The position numbers were made by a program, and so were the translations under genes. From assembly GCF_902771435.1 (NCBI RefSeq), contig NZ_CACXXB010000019.1, positions 1 through 43,992 on the forward strand: a stretch of 43,992 bases of DNA, written 5' to 3'. The notes beneath the pieces were generated by a model. It had not been told where the DNA came from. It saw only the letters and a list, made by a program, of their open reading frames with translations, and ran no database searches. Shown here in pieces: positions 26,315-35,426 of the stretch (position 1 is the first letter of the stretch; every line of letters starts with the position of its first letter). This DNA comes from an uncultured Methanobrevibacter sp. Its GTDB lineage: Archaea; Methanobacteriota; Methanobacteria; Methanobacteriales; Methanobacteriaceae.

Positions 26315-27328
26315 CTAAATCAATACATTGACACCCACAAGGACAACAAGCAAAATAACATTCAAAACAGTGAATATGACCAAATACCTTACCTTGAATT
26401 CATCGCATTCTCGAACAAGAATTTTATATGAGATTAAATTGGCCATTGACGCAATGAGAGTACCGAAACCTCCAATGTTAATTCCGACAATAATTGCTTC
26501 GTAATTTGTGCTGAAACCGCTGAGAAGAATTGCCGCAGGAACATTTGAAATCACCTGAGATGCTACAATTCCCCATAAAACCTCATTTCCTGTGATAAAC
26601 TGCCTGAATAATGAATTGAAAAAAGGAATGTTTTCAAGGTTGCCTATTAGAATAAAAAGAGCAATGAAAGTTAAAAGTAAAAAATAATCAACACCTGAAA
26701 AAACCCTTTTAAGGAAATTTTCCATACTGACACTGATTTTTGACATCTCAGGCAAAGTAATTGCATCTCTCGGAATGAAAAATAACAAAATAACCAAAAA
26801 TATCATTGAAACAAGAATATAGGGTAAAAGTATTAGGAAAAATGATTCAAATGGAATATGAGACACTGTAAACATCACGATATTATGCGGAGCCCCAATT
26901 GGAAGAACCATGCAACCAACATTAGCCGCAATTGTCTGCAGACAAACGGTTAATATTATTAAATCAGAACGGTTAACTTTCTTTAAAGCCAAAATTGAAA
27001 ACGGTACGAATATAATTAACGAAACATCATTTGTTATGAATATTGAACTTAAAAAGCAAGTAAATACCAGAACCATAACTAACTGACGGGCATTGGAAAT
27101 CTTGGTTAATAGCTTGCGAACCAACATCTCAAAAACTGATAGGTTCTTTAAAATCTCCACAACAATCATTATCACTAAAAGCAATAAGATCGTATCCCAA
27201 TTAATATAATTCAAATAATTAGTAGTTGGTTGGATAAAAAAACAAGAAATGATTGCAAATATTAATGATATTGAAAATATAATTTCTTTTTTAAAAAAAT
27301 TAATAATTTTATCCATTAATTGAACCAT
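26315..27328 (-). CDS. SLC13/ArsB-type (citrate transporter-like) permease
   Basis: 337 residues with about nine to ten membrane helices. NVGCMVLPIGAPHNIVMF and FITNDVSLIIFVPFSILAL match the ion-transporter superfamily (CitMHS/ArsB/NhaD), where the TND and GxPHN motifs line the substrate site. Shorter than typical 400-plus residue members, so it may be a compact variant. Substrate unknown. The start may be 12 bases further in (MDKIINFFKKE). Upstream of it lie the TIGR04076 and SAP genes on the same strand. Confidence 0.75.
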   Translation of the reverse strand: MVQLMDKIINFFKKEIIFSISLIFAIISCFFIQPTTNYLNYINWDTILLLLVIMIVVEILKNLSVFEMLVRKLLTKISNARQLVMVLVFTCFLSSIFITNDVSLIIFVPFSILALKKVNRSDLIILTVCLQTIAANVGCMVLPIGAPHNIVMFTVSHIPFESFFLILLPYILVSMIFLVILLFFIPRDAITLPEMSKISVSMENFLKRVFSGVDYFLLLTFIALFILIGNLENIPFFNSLFRQFITGNEVLWGIVASQVISNVPAAILLSGFSTNYEAIIVGINIGGFGTLIASMANLISYKILVRECDEFKVRYLVIFTVLNVILLVVLVGVNVLI

Positions 27329-27355
27329 ACTATCTGTTTAAGTAAATTTTTAAAG

Positions 27356-27670
27356 TTATTCTGCATCTTCTTCCATTGTTTCCAAAAGAAAGCTTACAGG
27401 CCTGAAACCATCATTGCAGGATATCATCGCAGATTTTTTATTTTTCATCCAACCGCCATAGAAATCTTCCGCCCCATTAGCCAATCCCATTACGAAAGCA
27501 GATAAACTTTCCCAGGCACTGTCACAGAATCCTTCCGGTTTTTCCCAGCCGTTTGCAATGAATACCTGTCCCTCTTCGACATCACATTCATGTTCCAACG
27601 GATTTTCATATTTTTCAATCAAATCATCATGTCTGACTTTTCTCATGACAGTAATTTTAACTTTTTTCAC
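27356..27670 (-). CDS. TIGR04076-like small protein
   Basis: 104 residues beginning KKVKITVMRKVRHDDL. The pattern EGQVFIANGWEKPEGFCDSAWESL and then ISCNDGFRPVSFLLE follows the TIGR04076 family (Cys-DGxRPV). Function unknown. The start is GTG (ending 27670), preceded by GGAGGTG in the usual spacing; it overlaps the SAP-protein stop by 4 bases, so translation is coupled. Confidence 0.75.
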   Translation of the reverse strand: MKKVKITVMRKVRHDDLIEKYENPLEHECDVEEGQVFIANGWEKPEGFCDSAWESLSAFVMGLANGAEDFYGGWMKNKKSAMISCNDGFRPVSFLLETMEEDAE

Positions 27671-28227
27671 ATTAACACCTCCAAATCGCTTTCTTCATAT
27701 TTATTATGGCCTTTAAGGCTTTTTTTGTATTTCCAACATTTAATTGCATCATCCAATGACTTATCATTATTGTTTTCAAAGAAATCCCTTATGTACTGAT
27801 TGTATTGAAATTGCTTGCCTATTTTGGTTTTCTCACCGGAACCTTGAATTTTAAAATATGCATCAATTGCATCCCCATATGTTTTATCGGGATTTGCTTT
27901 CAGCCACTTTTGAAATTTAACTTTAAATTTAAAGCCTTTACCAATTTTTTCCTCAAAAAATGCTCTTTTATCTTCACTGCATTTGAAGTTTTCACCCAAT
28001 TTTGAATCCAAACTGATTTCAGATGAAGAAACCGTCTGAATCCTTTTAACACCGCTTTGCTTTAACTCTTCACCAGTAGCAAGATAATGAACAATCCTAT
28101 TTTCCAAATCCTCTTTGGAACCTCCTATTCTTAAACCTTCAGCTCTGCAGAAATCCTTCAATTCCTCCTTTAAAAAATAGTATTCCTTAAATTCTTCTGG
28201 GCTTAAATCTCGAGTTAACTTAGGCAT
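27667..28227 (-). CDS. SAP-domain and DUF6434-like protein
   Basis: 186 residues. Residues about 8-55 form a SAP helix-extension-helix (LSPEEFKEYYFLKEELKDF, GLRIGGSKEDLENRIVHYLATG), a nucleic-acid-binding motif. The rest, with DKRAFFEEKIGKGFKFKVKF and two TYGDAIDAYF/SLDDAIKCW modules, fits the DUF6434 region. Probably DNA- or RNA-associated; partner unknown. Next to ychF on the same strand and coupled to the TIGR04076 gene. Confidence 0.7.
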   Translation of the reverse strand: MPKLTRDLSPEEFKEYYFLKEELKDFCRAEGLRIGGSKEDLENRIVHYLATGEELKQSGVKRIQTVSSSEISLDSKLGENFKCSEDKRAFFEEKIGKGFKFKVKFQKWLKANPDKTYGDAIDAYFKIQGSGEKTKIGKQFQYNQYIRDFFENNNDKSLDDAIKCWKYKKSLKGHNKYEESDLEVLM

Positions 28228-28260
28228 AAAAATCTAAAAAAATAAAAAAAAGTAGAGGAG

Positions 28261-29451
28261 TTATCCTCTTGTAATGATGCTTATGATGTCACCGTCTTTA
28301 AGCTCATAGTCACTGGCTATGCGCATTTTTGATCTTGCGTCAACAGCATGCATAAAATTATCTCCAATATCAGTGTGGACAAGATAAGCTAACTGACGTG
28401 GATTTGAACCTCTTTTAAGCAGTATTCCATCAGGAAGAACATTTCCCTTTTGGTCTGTGTATTTGTTTTCATCCTGAACAGGATACACGACAATCTGGTC
28501 GAGCAGGTCAAAAACGCCGTAATTCAATACGTCCTGAATTCCTGTACTTCCATACCTGTCCAAAATATTGGTTTGAATATATTCCAAACCTTTTTTCTGT
28601 GCTTCAGACAGCTCTTCAGGCTTCAATATTTCAAAATGATCATCACCAGGCATATAGCTGATTAAACCGCTTTTGGCAGCATTTACAAGCGCCAGCTCAG
28701 AGCCTGCAGAAGTTGGGATAACATTCGGATACTTTTCCTTTATTCTTTTAATGTTTTCTTCTGAGGTAGGCAGGTCTGCCTTGTTTGCAATAATCATCAT
28801 AGGCTTTGCAATATGCAGGATATTGCGGGTAAGTTCAATCAAATCTTCCTCTTCCCATTTATTGAAATCAGGTTCTATAGTTCTTTTTGCTTCTATAATA
28901 TCTTCAATAGCTATTCCGGTACCTGACAATTGGTCAAACAATACTTTTGCAATGTCCAGGTGTTCCGCACCTATCTTTCTTACAAGCCTCACCCAATTTT
29001 TTGACAATATTCCATACATCCACATTACGATTTCATTTTCAAGAAAATCCAAGTCTTCAAGAGGATCATGACTGCCAGCATCAACAGGGTTTCCTTCAAG
29101 GTCAGTTGATCCGGAAGCATCAATAACATTAATGAATACTTTAGCCTGCATTAAATCATCTAAAAACTTATTACCTAATCCTTTTCCTTCATGTGCTCCA
29201 GGAACCAATCCTGCAACATCTATCAATTCAATTGGAAGCAATCTTTTTCCATCAATACAGATTGAATTGTGAGGATTGCATGTAACACCCAATTCTTTAC
29301 ATGGACAATCCTTAATTACATGAGCAACTGCCTTATTCGCATCTATTGTTGTGAATGGATAATTTGCCATTTCTACGGTAGATGCTGTTGCTGAATTGAA
29401 AAAAGATGATTTTCCAACATTCGGTTTTCCACAAACTGCAATTTGAAGCAT
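28261..29451 (-). CDS. YchF/Obg-like GTPase (archaeal type)
   Basis: 396 residues starting [18 protein letters not shown] at the ATG ending 29451, preceded by GTGATT. G1 is [10 protein letters not shown]3 [20 protein letters not shown], and G4 NKAD; the C-terminal ~80 residues form a TGS domain ([19 protein letters not shown]). [12 protein letters not shown] contributes a Cys cluster characteristic of the archaeal and eukaryotic branch. Ribosome-associated ATPase/GTPase. Divergent from the metallophosphoesterase. Confidence 0.92.
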   Translation of the reverse strand: MLQIAVCGKPNVGKSSFFNSATASTVEMANYPFTTIDANKAVAHVIKDCPCKELGVTCNPHNSICIDGKRLLPIELIDVAGLVPGAHEGKGLGNKFLDDLMQAKVFINVIDASGSTDLEGNPVDAGSHDPLEDLDFLENEIVMWMYGILSKNWVRLVRKIGAEHLDIAKVLFDQLSGTGIAIEDIIEAKRTIEPDFNKWEEEDLIELTRNILHIAKPMMIIANKADLPTSEENIKRIKEKYPNVIPTSAGSELALVNAAKSGLISYMPGDDHFEILKPEELSEAQKKGLEYIQTNILDRYGSTGIQDVLNYGVFDLLDQIVVYPVQDENKYTDQKGNVLPDGILLKRGSNPRQLAYLVHTDIGDNFMHAVDARSKMRIASDYELKDGDIISIITRG

Positions 29452-29497
29452 AATAATCACTTTTCATCTAATAACATCTTAATGTATGTTATTAAAA

Positions 29498-29506
29498 TTA
29501 TAAATA
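29498..29506 (+). promoter_or_regulatory. TATA box for the metallophosphoesterase operon
   Basis: TTATAAATA lies 24-32 bases before the ATG at 29530. The transcript would start within a few bases of the codon, and no ribosome binding site is present, so a leaderless messenger is likely. This supports the later of the available in-frame starts. Confidence 0.55.
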
Positions 29507-29529
29507 GTTTCAGAAATAATGTATATTTG

Positions 29530-30399
29530 ATGAAGGATGAAGACATTGAACGACCCCCAGCTATGAAAGTTCGCCAGGGAATCCAGGATGCGATGACATA
29601 TTCACTGCCTGAAAAACATTTTAGTGAAAACCATATTGATTTGGTTGACATAGACATTGCACTTAACAATTTAGGCTGGAACTTCAGCAATTATAAGATT
29701 TTGAATTTAACTGACATTCATTTAGGCCAGTGGATTAATCCGGAGTATTTGGATGAACTTATAGACTATGTAAATACATTGAATTTTGATTTAATCACAT
29801 TGACAGGAGATTACTTTTCATATAATCTCGATGACTATGACAAATCCCTGGAAAAATCCCTTAAAAAATTGAAGGCAAGAGATGGAAAATACGGAGTTTT
29901 AGGAAATCATGACCATTGGATGAATGCTGATAGAGTTAGAGAAATCTTTAAAAACGCAGATATCATTGACTTAAGCAATGATGTTGTTACCCTTAAAAAA
30001 AATGGGGACTGCATAAACCTTTGCGGCGTTGACAGCTATACAGTCTGTGCCGACAATTTGGATAAGGTCATAACCAAAATGCCTAAAAACATTCCAAGTA
30101 TTTTGCTTGCCCATGAACCCGATTTTGCACAAGAATCATCACAAACAGGATTATTTGACCTTCAGATTTCAGGCCATTCCCATGGAGGGCAATTTATAAT
30201 TCCAGGAGTTGAAACAACACCATTCAGGGGACCGAACTCAACAAAATATCCTGTCGGACTTTATAAAGTTGGAGATATGCTTCAATATACCAGCAAGGGC
30301 CTTGGAACAAATTCATTTAGGATTAGAATCAATTGTAAACCAGAAATTACAATAATAACATTGAAAACCACTAAAAGAAGAAAAATCATGATAGAATGA
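29530..30399 (+). CDS. Calcineurin-like metallophosphoesterase
   Basis: 289 residues from MKDEDIERPPAMKVRQGIQ. Family motifs occur in order: NLTDIHLG, LTGDYF, GNHDHW, LAHEPDF and SGHSHGGQ, supplying the two-metal centre. No signal peptide; cytoplasmic or membrane-surface. An in-frame longer start at 29443 would overlap the divergent GTPase gene and the TATA box, so it is rejected. Its stop overlaps the next gene start (ATGA), which implies joint work with the phosphatase-like membrane protein. Confidence 0.9.
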   Translation: MKDEDIERPPAMKVRQGIQDAMTYSLPEKHFSENHIDLVDIDIALNNLGWNFSNYKILNLTDIHLGQWINPEYLDELIDYVNTLNFDLITLTGDYFSYNLDDYDKSLEKSLKKLKARDGKYGVLGNHDHWMNADRVREIFKNADIIDLSNDVVTLKKNGDCINLCGVDSYTVCADNLDKVITKMPKNIPSILLAHEPDFAQESSQTGLFDLQISGHSHGGQFIIPGVETTPFRGPNSTKYPVGLYKVGDMLQYTSKGLGTNSFRIRINCKPEITIITLKTTKRRKIMIE

Positions 30400-32519
30400 T
30401 AAAAAACAGATTGATTTCCTCTTTAAGGACAATAATTACAACATTACTTTTTGTATTAGCCAACATTTTGGCAGTATATTTGGTGGACTATATCAGTACC
30501 GACTTTACCGTTGGCCCATGGTATAATGCAGTAATTATTGTAATAGCCGTTGCAATTGCAAATGCTCTTTTATGGCCGATATTCAGACGTTTCTTAATGA
30601 AAATCATCATATTTACCTTTGGAATCGGATCTCTTTTTATAAACTCGATTATCTTTTATATCGCATCATATTTCATTCCTGGAGTTTCAGCAGGAATCTA
30701 TGGAGTCCTTCAGGTCCCGATTGTAATGGCAATAGCGACAACCCTAATGGCAAACATTACAAACACCAACTACTACGACAATTACATCAAAAACATCCTA
30801 AAGTATGCATTGGAACAGAAGACCCCCTACAAAAAAATATATTCAGGAGTGATAATGCTTGAAATTGACGGCCTTTCAATAAACATACTCAAAAAAGCCA
30901 TCGATAAAGGCGTGATGCCGAATATTAAAAAATGGCTGGATGAGGGAACCCATACCATGAAATGCTGGGAAACAGACCTGTCCTCACAGACAGGTGCGAG
31001 CCAGGCAGGAATTCTTCATGGAAACAATCAGGACATTGTCGCATACAGATGGATTGAAAAGGAAAATAACAATCAGCTTGTGGTTTCCGGAAAATTGAGT
31101 GATGCCCCATTAGTTGAAAAAAGAATAAGCAACGGCAAAGGATTGCTTGTAAACGGAATAAGCATTGCAAACATGTTTTCAGGAGACAGTAAAATTCCAA
31201 CATTGACATCATCAAAGCTTGGAGGATTATCAAAAATATACAACAAGACATTGAATGCGGCATTTTTAGATGCCTACAATTTTCAAAGACTGTTCATACT
31301 GTTTTTATGGGACATCATTCTGGAGCTTTCCTCACAGACCGTTCATTATCTGAAAAATATACGGCCAAGACTTAGAAGAACAATAGTTTATGCCGCCGTC
31401 AGGGCAGGAGCTAATGTGGTTTTAAGAGAGGTGACAACAGACGTCCTGACAAGTGAAATACTTGCAGGAAATATTGATACCGCCTATGCAACATACATGG
31501 GCTATGATGAAATCGCACACCACTCCGGAGTTGAGGACAATGATGTTTGGGGAGCCTTGAAAAGGATTGACGCACAATTCGCAAAAATAACTTCAGCAAT
31601 TGAAATGAGCGACAGAGACTATAAAATAGTGGTCTTATCAGACCATGGGCAGTCAAAAGGAGCAACCTTCAAGCAGAGATATGGAATAACATTGGGAAAT
31701 TATGTTAGGAAATTGCTTCCGGATGATTTGATGGTGTTTAAGACAGAATACAATATTGACCACTTCAGAGATGCGGTAATTCCTGAAAACCTGCAGATCA
31801 GACGCCTTAAAAACAAGTTTGGAGACATTCATGATGACCTGTTTGAAGATTTAAAATCGCTTCAGGACATAAAAGATCAAGTTGAAAAAAGAAAACCAGC
31901 ACTGATTTTTGAAAATGACAAATACAAAAATCTAAAAGACAGATACTCTAATAGCTTGGACTACATTAAAGGCTATGAAAGTACACCGCAAAGTACTAAA
32001 AAAGCAAAAGACTCCGAACTGATTGTTTTAGGTTCAGGAAATATGGGGCTGATATATTTAACCCAATGGAGCGAGAGATTAAGCTACGAAGAAATTGTGA
32101 TGCTATTTCCGGATTTAATTCCAGGCCTTGTAAAACATTCAGGAATCGGTTTCATTTTAGTCAATTCAATAACCAATGGAGGAATGGTCATCGGTCAGAA
32201 TGGAATTTACTATTTGGACAGCGATAGGATTGTCGGTGAAAATCCACTTAAAGACTTTGGCGTTAATGCTGCCAGACACCTGAAAAGACAAAATTCCTTC
32301 AAGAATATGCCCGATATTTTAGTGAACAGCTTTTATGATGCAAAATTCGATGAAGTGTGTGCATTTGAAGAGCTTATCGGGTCTCATGGCGGTTTGGGCG
32401 GAGACCAGACAAAACCGTTTATTCTATTCCCTTCAGAGTGGGCCGATCCCGGCGATTTGGTCGGTGCAGAATCAATATACGCATTCTTAAAAAGGGAAAT
32501 AGAGAATTTAAACTCTTGA
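30396..32519 (+). CDS. Membrane protein with 4TM (PF04020-like) domain fused to alkaline-phosphatase superfamily domain
   Basis: 707 residues. The N-terminal 130 contain four membrane helices (about 13-33, 41-60, 65-90, 100-120) of the phage-holin/Mycobact_4TM type. A type I phosphodiesterase/AlkP fold follows: IMLEIDGLSINIL (metal Asp), SQTGASQAG (nucleophile Thr), YMGYDEIAHHSG, VVLSDHGQSKG and SHGGLGGDQ. It probably hydrolyses phosphate esters at the membrane. The extended C-terminus is typical of the fused form. Its 3' end overlaps the convergent sirtuin gene by 12 bases. Confidence 0.82.
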   Translation: MIKNRLISSLRTIITTLLFVLANILAVYLVDYISTDFTVGPWYNAVIIVIAVAIANALLWPIFRRFLMKIIIFTFGIGSLFINSIIFYIASYFIPGVSAGIYGVLQVPIVMAIATTLMANITNTNYYDNYIKNILKYALEQKTPYKKIYSGVIMLEIDGLSINILKKAIDKGVMPNIKKWLDEGTHTMKCWETDLSSQTGASQAGILHGNNQDIVAYRWIEKENNNQLVVSGKLSDAPLVEKRISNGKGLLVNGISIANMFSGDSKIPTLTSSKLGGLSKIYNKTLNAAFLDAYNFQRLFILFLWDIILELSSQTVHYLKNIRPRLRRTIVYAAVRAGANVVLREVTTDVLTSEILAGNIDTAYATYMGYDEIAHHSGVEDNDVWGALKRIDAQFAKITSAIEMSDRDYKIVVLSDHGQSKGATFKQRYGITLGNYVRKLLPDDLMVFKTEYNIDHFRDAVIPENLQIRRLKNKFGDIHDDLFEDLKSLQDIKDQVEKRKPALIFENDKYKNLKDRYSNSLDYIKGYESTPQSTKKAKDSELIVLGSGNMGLIYLTQWSERLSYEEIVMLFPDLIPGLVKHSGIGFILVNSITNGGMVIGQNGIYYLDSDRIVGENPLKDFGVNAARHLKRQNSFKNMPDILVNSFYDAKFDEVCAFEELIGSHGGLGGDQTKPFILFPSEWADPGDLVGAESIYAFLKREIENLNS

Positions 32520-33359
32520 AAGCCAATAGTCAAAAATTTCTGAAATCTCTTCATCAAAACTTATTGTCTTATCCTTATTTTGTGGTATCGGTTGAGGATA
32601 ATCCCTGTTCAGCCTTATTAATGTAGTGTTGGGATTGTCAAATGTCATCTGCTCAAACGGATATCTGATAATGACCGGAGTGTTGAATCCAACACCCAAC
32701 TCCAAAAATACTATGTTTTTGGTTTCATCAACATGTTCTAAAAATTCAGAATATCTTCTGCTCATCTGATGCCAATTTTCATCCTCAACAAAGAAATTGT
32801 CCTTTCTGACATTGATTTCCATATTTCCGCCGCACACCGGACAGACCGGAACCAGTTCAGTTGGAATCTTACAGTCTTCAGTCTTTTCAATAGCTTCAAA
32901 AACCAATTCCTCATTTGAATACAGCTTATCATGACATGCCTTTTCACATTGCATAAGCCCATAATCGCCCTGAGTTGCAAAAATTCTCTCATCTTCAAAT
33001 CCATTTATCCAGAACTGGTGCTCCACATTTGTTGTCAGAACAAAATAATCCTTATCCCTAACCAATTCCAACAATTGTCCATATAATTTTGTTTTTCCAA
33101 CAGAATATCTGTTTACATAGACATGACGTGCCCAGTGAGCCCATTTTTCCTCCTGGGTTTCATAAGGATAGAATGTGGCGGAATACATGTCCTGCACCCC
33201 ATACTTTTCAATGAAATCCTGAAAATTGTCATCGAAACGCTTGCCGGAATATTCCAAACCTGCTGCGGCTGAAAATCCTGCTCCCGCACCAATTAAAATA
33301 TAATCTGCATCTTCAATAGCCTTGTAAGCCTTATCCAATCTTTGTACAAAACGGTCCAC
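32508..33359 (-). CDS. Macrodomain-linked class M sirtuin (SirTM-like ADP-ribosyltransferase)
   Basis: 283 residues. NAD-binding loop LIGAGAGFSAAAGLEYSG (from residue 22); TTNVEHQF and FATQGDYGLMQ replace the TQNIDxLH and HG of ordinary sirtuins, so the canonical catalytic His is absent as in SirTM enzymes that ADP-ribosylate proteins. Zinc ligands are CEKAC and CPVC. A GTG start ending 33359 is chosen: GGGGGGTG lies five bases before it. An ATG 15 bases upstream overlaps the macrodomain stop but has no ribosome binding site. Directly follows the macrodomain gene. Confidence 0.82.
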   Translation of the reverse strand: MDRFVQRLDKAYKAIEDADYILIGAGAGFSAAAGLEYSGKRFDDNFQDFIEKYGVQDMYSATFYPYETQEEKWAHWARHVYVNRYSVGKTKLYGQLLELVRDKDYFVLTTNVEHQFWINGFEDERIFATQGDYGLMQCEKACHDKLYSNEELVFEAIEKTEDCKIPTELVPVCPVCGGNMEINVRKDNFFVEDENWHQMSRRYSEFLEHVDETKNIVFLELGVGFNTPVIIRYPFEQMTFDNPNTTLIRLNRDYPQPIPQNKDKTISFDEEISEIFDYWLSRV

Positions 33360-33373
33360 ATTAACACCCCCCA

Positions 33374-34150
33374 TTAGAATAATAAATTTTTATATATCAA
33401 ATAGTCATCATCCGAAAAAACATCAAAAATCACATTTTTCAATGTTGTTTCATTCAAATCCAAATAATCCTTAACTGTCCTGACTGCAATTTCTGCAGCC
33501 AGTTTCTGTGGAAAATTAAATACTCCTGTTGATATGCAGCAGAAAGCTAATGATTCCAGATTATTTGAGGTTGCAATTTCAAGACAGGACCTGTAGCAAT
33601 TAACCAATGATTCACAATCATTTTTAGAAGGTTTTAAGCCTTGAGGGATTGCAGGACCAACAGTATGTATCACATATTTTGAAGGAAGATTATATGCAGA
33701 GGTGATTTTGGCCTTTCCAACTTCCTCATCCCCGTCCTGCATTTCCATGATTCTATTGCACTCCTCCCTCAGCTGAAGTCCTGAAGCTGAGTGAATCACA
33801 TTGTCAATGCAGTTGTGAAGGGGAACAAAGCATCCCAGTAATTTTGAATTTGCGGCATTTACAATACCGTCGACCTTTAAGGTTGTTATATCACCTTGCC
33901 AAAGCATTATCTTTCCGTTGACCTCCCCAATATCCTCAACTGAAGTCAGATCCTTATTCAATGTTTCCTGTGTTAAAAAATCATCCTGAACTTTCAAAAA
34001 TTCATCAGACACTTCAGAAGGCATCCTTACATTCATCAGTGCACGAAGCAAATTTCTTTTATCATGATAGTTTTGGGGAATTTCAATAGCTTCATTTCTC
34101 TCGCCAATCAAATAACCAATTAAAAAATCCAACTGTTCCTGCCTGTCCAT
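33374..34150 (-). CDS. Zinc-dependent macrodomain ADP-ribosylhydrolase (Zn-Macro)
   Basis: 258 residues. A helical N-terminal region (1-75) precedes the macrodomain: [19 protein letters not shown], then the Zn-Macro loop [21 protein letters not shown] with Cys107, His112 and Cys114 as probable zinc ligands, VIHTVGP and [10 protein letters not shown]. Family members encoded with SirTM remove ADP-ribose from the sirtuin's target (established in Gram-positive pathogens). A strong site GGAGGTGAT precedes the ATG. It is the first gene of the macro-sirtuin pair. Confidence 0.85.
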   Translation of the reverse strand: MDRQEQLDFLIGYLIGERNEAIEIPQNYHDKRNLLRALMNVRMPSEVSDEFLKVQDDFLTQETLNKDLTSVEDIGEVNGKIMLWQGDITTLKVDGIVNAANSKLLGCFVPLHNCIDNVIHSASGLQLREECNRIMEMQDGDEEVGKAKITSAYNLPSKYVIHTVGPAIPQGLKPSKNDCESLVNCYRSCLEIATSNNLESLAFCCISTGVFNFPQKLAAEIAVRTVKDYLDLNETTLKNVIFDVFSDDDYLIYKNLLF

Positions 34151-34205
34151 TCAATCACCTCCAATTCGTTAATAATAATTGAATTTTAGTATTTAAATGA
34201 TTTTT

Positions 34206-34250
34206 GTAACCTTTAGGAAACCCGGTAACTGAAAAGTAACTAATATATAA
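34206..34250 (+). promoter_or_regulatory. GTAAC direct repeats and TATA box before the HxlR gene
   Basis: Three direct GTAAC copies start at 34206, 34225 and 34236 (spacing 19 and 11), followed by AATATATAATA. HxlR-type regulators can bind direct repeats near promoters, so this may be an autoregulatory operator. Repeats seen; function inferred. Confidence 0.4.
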
Positions 34251-34265
34251 TAATTTAATCAAAAT

Positions 34266-34655
34266 ATGACTATGGATAGTGAAAAAATAGTCTGTCCGGT
34301 TGATAAGACTCTAAACCTGATTAACAAAAAATGGAGCATCCAAATTATAAGGGACATGTTCTTTGGCAAAAAGCATTTCAAAGAGTTTAAAGAGGATAAA
34401 CCAAAATTGTCCAATAAGGTATTATCCAATTGCCTTAAGGAATTGGAGGAAAATGGATTAATTAGAAAGGAAGTTTTGAATACCACTCCAGTTACAACAG
34501 AGTATTATCTGACCGAATACGGCAAATCCATGAACAGAATCATCTATGAACTAGCCATGTTTACGCTGCAAAACGATGATGAACATTCTTACTCAGATGA
34601 GGTAAGAGCTGACTTGAAAAATACGTTTAAAGAAAAATTAGAAATAAATGATTAA
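34266..34655 (+). CDS. HxlR-family winged helix-turn-helix regulator
   Basis: 129 residues. Family layout: CPVDKTLNLINKKWSIQIIRDMFFGKKHFKEF, then LSNKVLSNCLKELEENGLIRKEV and YYLTEYGKSM. One N-terminal Cys (residue 10) matches the Cys that acts in redox sensing in some members. No ribosome binding site; the TATA box about 20 bases upstream suggests a near-leaderless transcript. The stop codon lies one base before the ATG of cbiE. Confidence 0.88.
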   Translation: MTMDSEKIVCPVDKTLNLINKKWSIQIIRDMFFGKKHFKEFKEDKPKLSNKVLSNCLKELEENGLIRKEVLNTTPVTTEYYLTEYGKSMNRIIYELAMFTLQNDDEHSYSDEVRADLKNTFKEKLEIND

Positions 34656-34656
34656 A

Positions 34657-35295
34657 ATGACCGGAAAAATTTATATTGTTGGAATTGGCCCAGGTTCAAG
34701 CGAATATCTAACCAAAAAAGCTATTGATACCGTTAAAGCCAGTGATTATACTGTTGGAAGTACACGTGCAATCGACCTTTTTGATGATGTGAAGAACACT
34801 ATTGCATTCAATGTCAAGGAACTATTGGATACCTTAAGGCAGGGAGTTCAGCTGGCCTGTGACGGCAATGTCGTTTCAATATTATCTACAGGAGACCCTG
34901 GCTTTTCAGGAGTTTTGAATACTGTCTTAAGATTATCAGATGAACTGGACTTTCCAAAAGAGAATATTGAAGTCGTACCGGGAATCAGCTCACTTCAGCT
35001 GGCCGCAGCAAAATGCCACATTCAGTGGGACAATGCAAATGTAATGACATTTCACGGAAGGGAAAACATAGAAGATATCCTGCCGGTCATCAACAACGGA
35101 AAAGTGACAATTGCCCTTCCATCAAGAAAAGTGAAGGACATGGCACAGTTTCTGCTTGACAATGGCGTTGAGGCTGACCGAAGGGTTGTCGTGTGTGAGC
35201 GCCTGAGCTATCCTGATGAGAAAATTGTCGAGGCAACTTTGAAGGATATTGCCCAGAGTGAATTTACTTATATGTGCATTATTGTCATATATTAG
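34657..35295 (+). CDS. cbiE: Cobalt-precorrin-7 C5-methyltransferase (CbiE)
   Basis: 212 residues starting MTGKIYIVGIGPGSSEYLT. The GIGPG SAM site, LSTGDPGFSG and VVPGISSLQLAAA are typical of the tetrapyrrole methylase fold, and the length and ending fit CbiE without a fused CbiT. It methylates a cobalt-corrin intermediate in anaerobic cobalamin/corrinoid synthesis. The start at 34657 lies behind TGATT; the upstream in-frame ATG (34648) overlaps the HxlR gene. Coupling to a regulator is notable. Confidence 0.88.
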   Translation: MTGKIYIVGIGPGSSEYLTKKAIDTVKASDYTVGSTRAIDLFDDVKNTIAFNVKELLDTLRQGVQLACDGNVVSILSTGDPGFSGVLNTVLRLSDELDFPKENIEVVPGISSLQLAAAKCHIQWDNANVMTFHGRENIEDILPVINNGKVTIALPSRKVKDMAQFLLDNGVEADRRVVVCERLSYPDEKIVEATLKDIAQSEFTYMCIIVIY

Positions 35296-35426
35296 AAATA
35301 ATTACTCTTAAAAGTTATTTTAAAAGTCATTTACCATTTAATTTTAAAATTAAAGTTCATATATCCCATAATACATACTTTAAGTGTTAATTTAAATTGA
35401 AAAAATTAACATTTAAGGTAGATATT

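Noticed and set aside
29443..29529. Longer start for the metallophosphoesterase
   Set aside because: Overlaps the divergent GTPase start and the TATA box.
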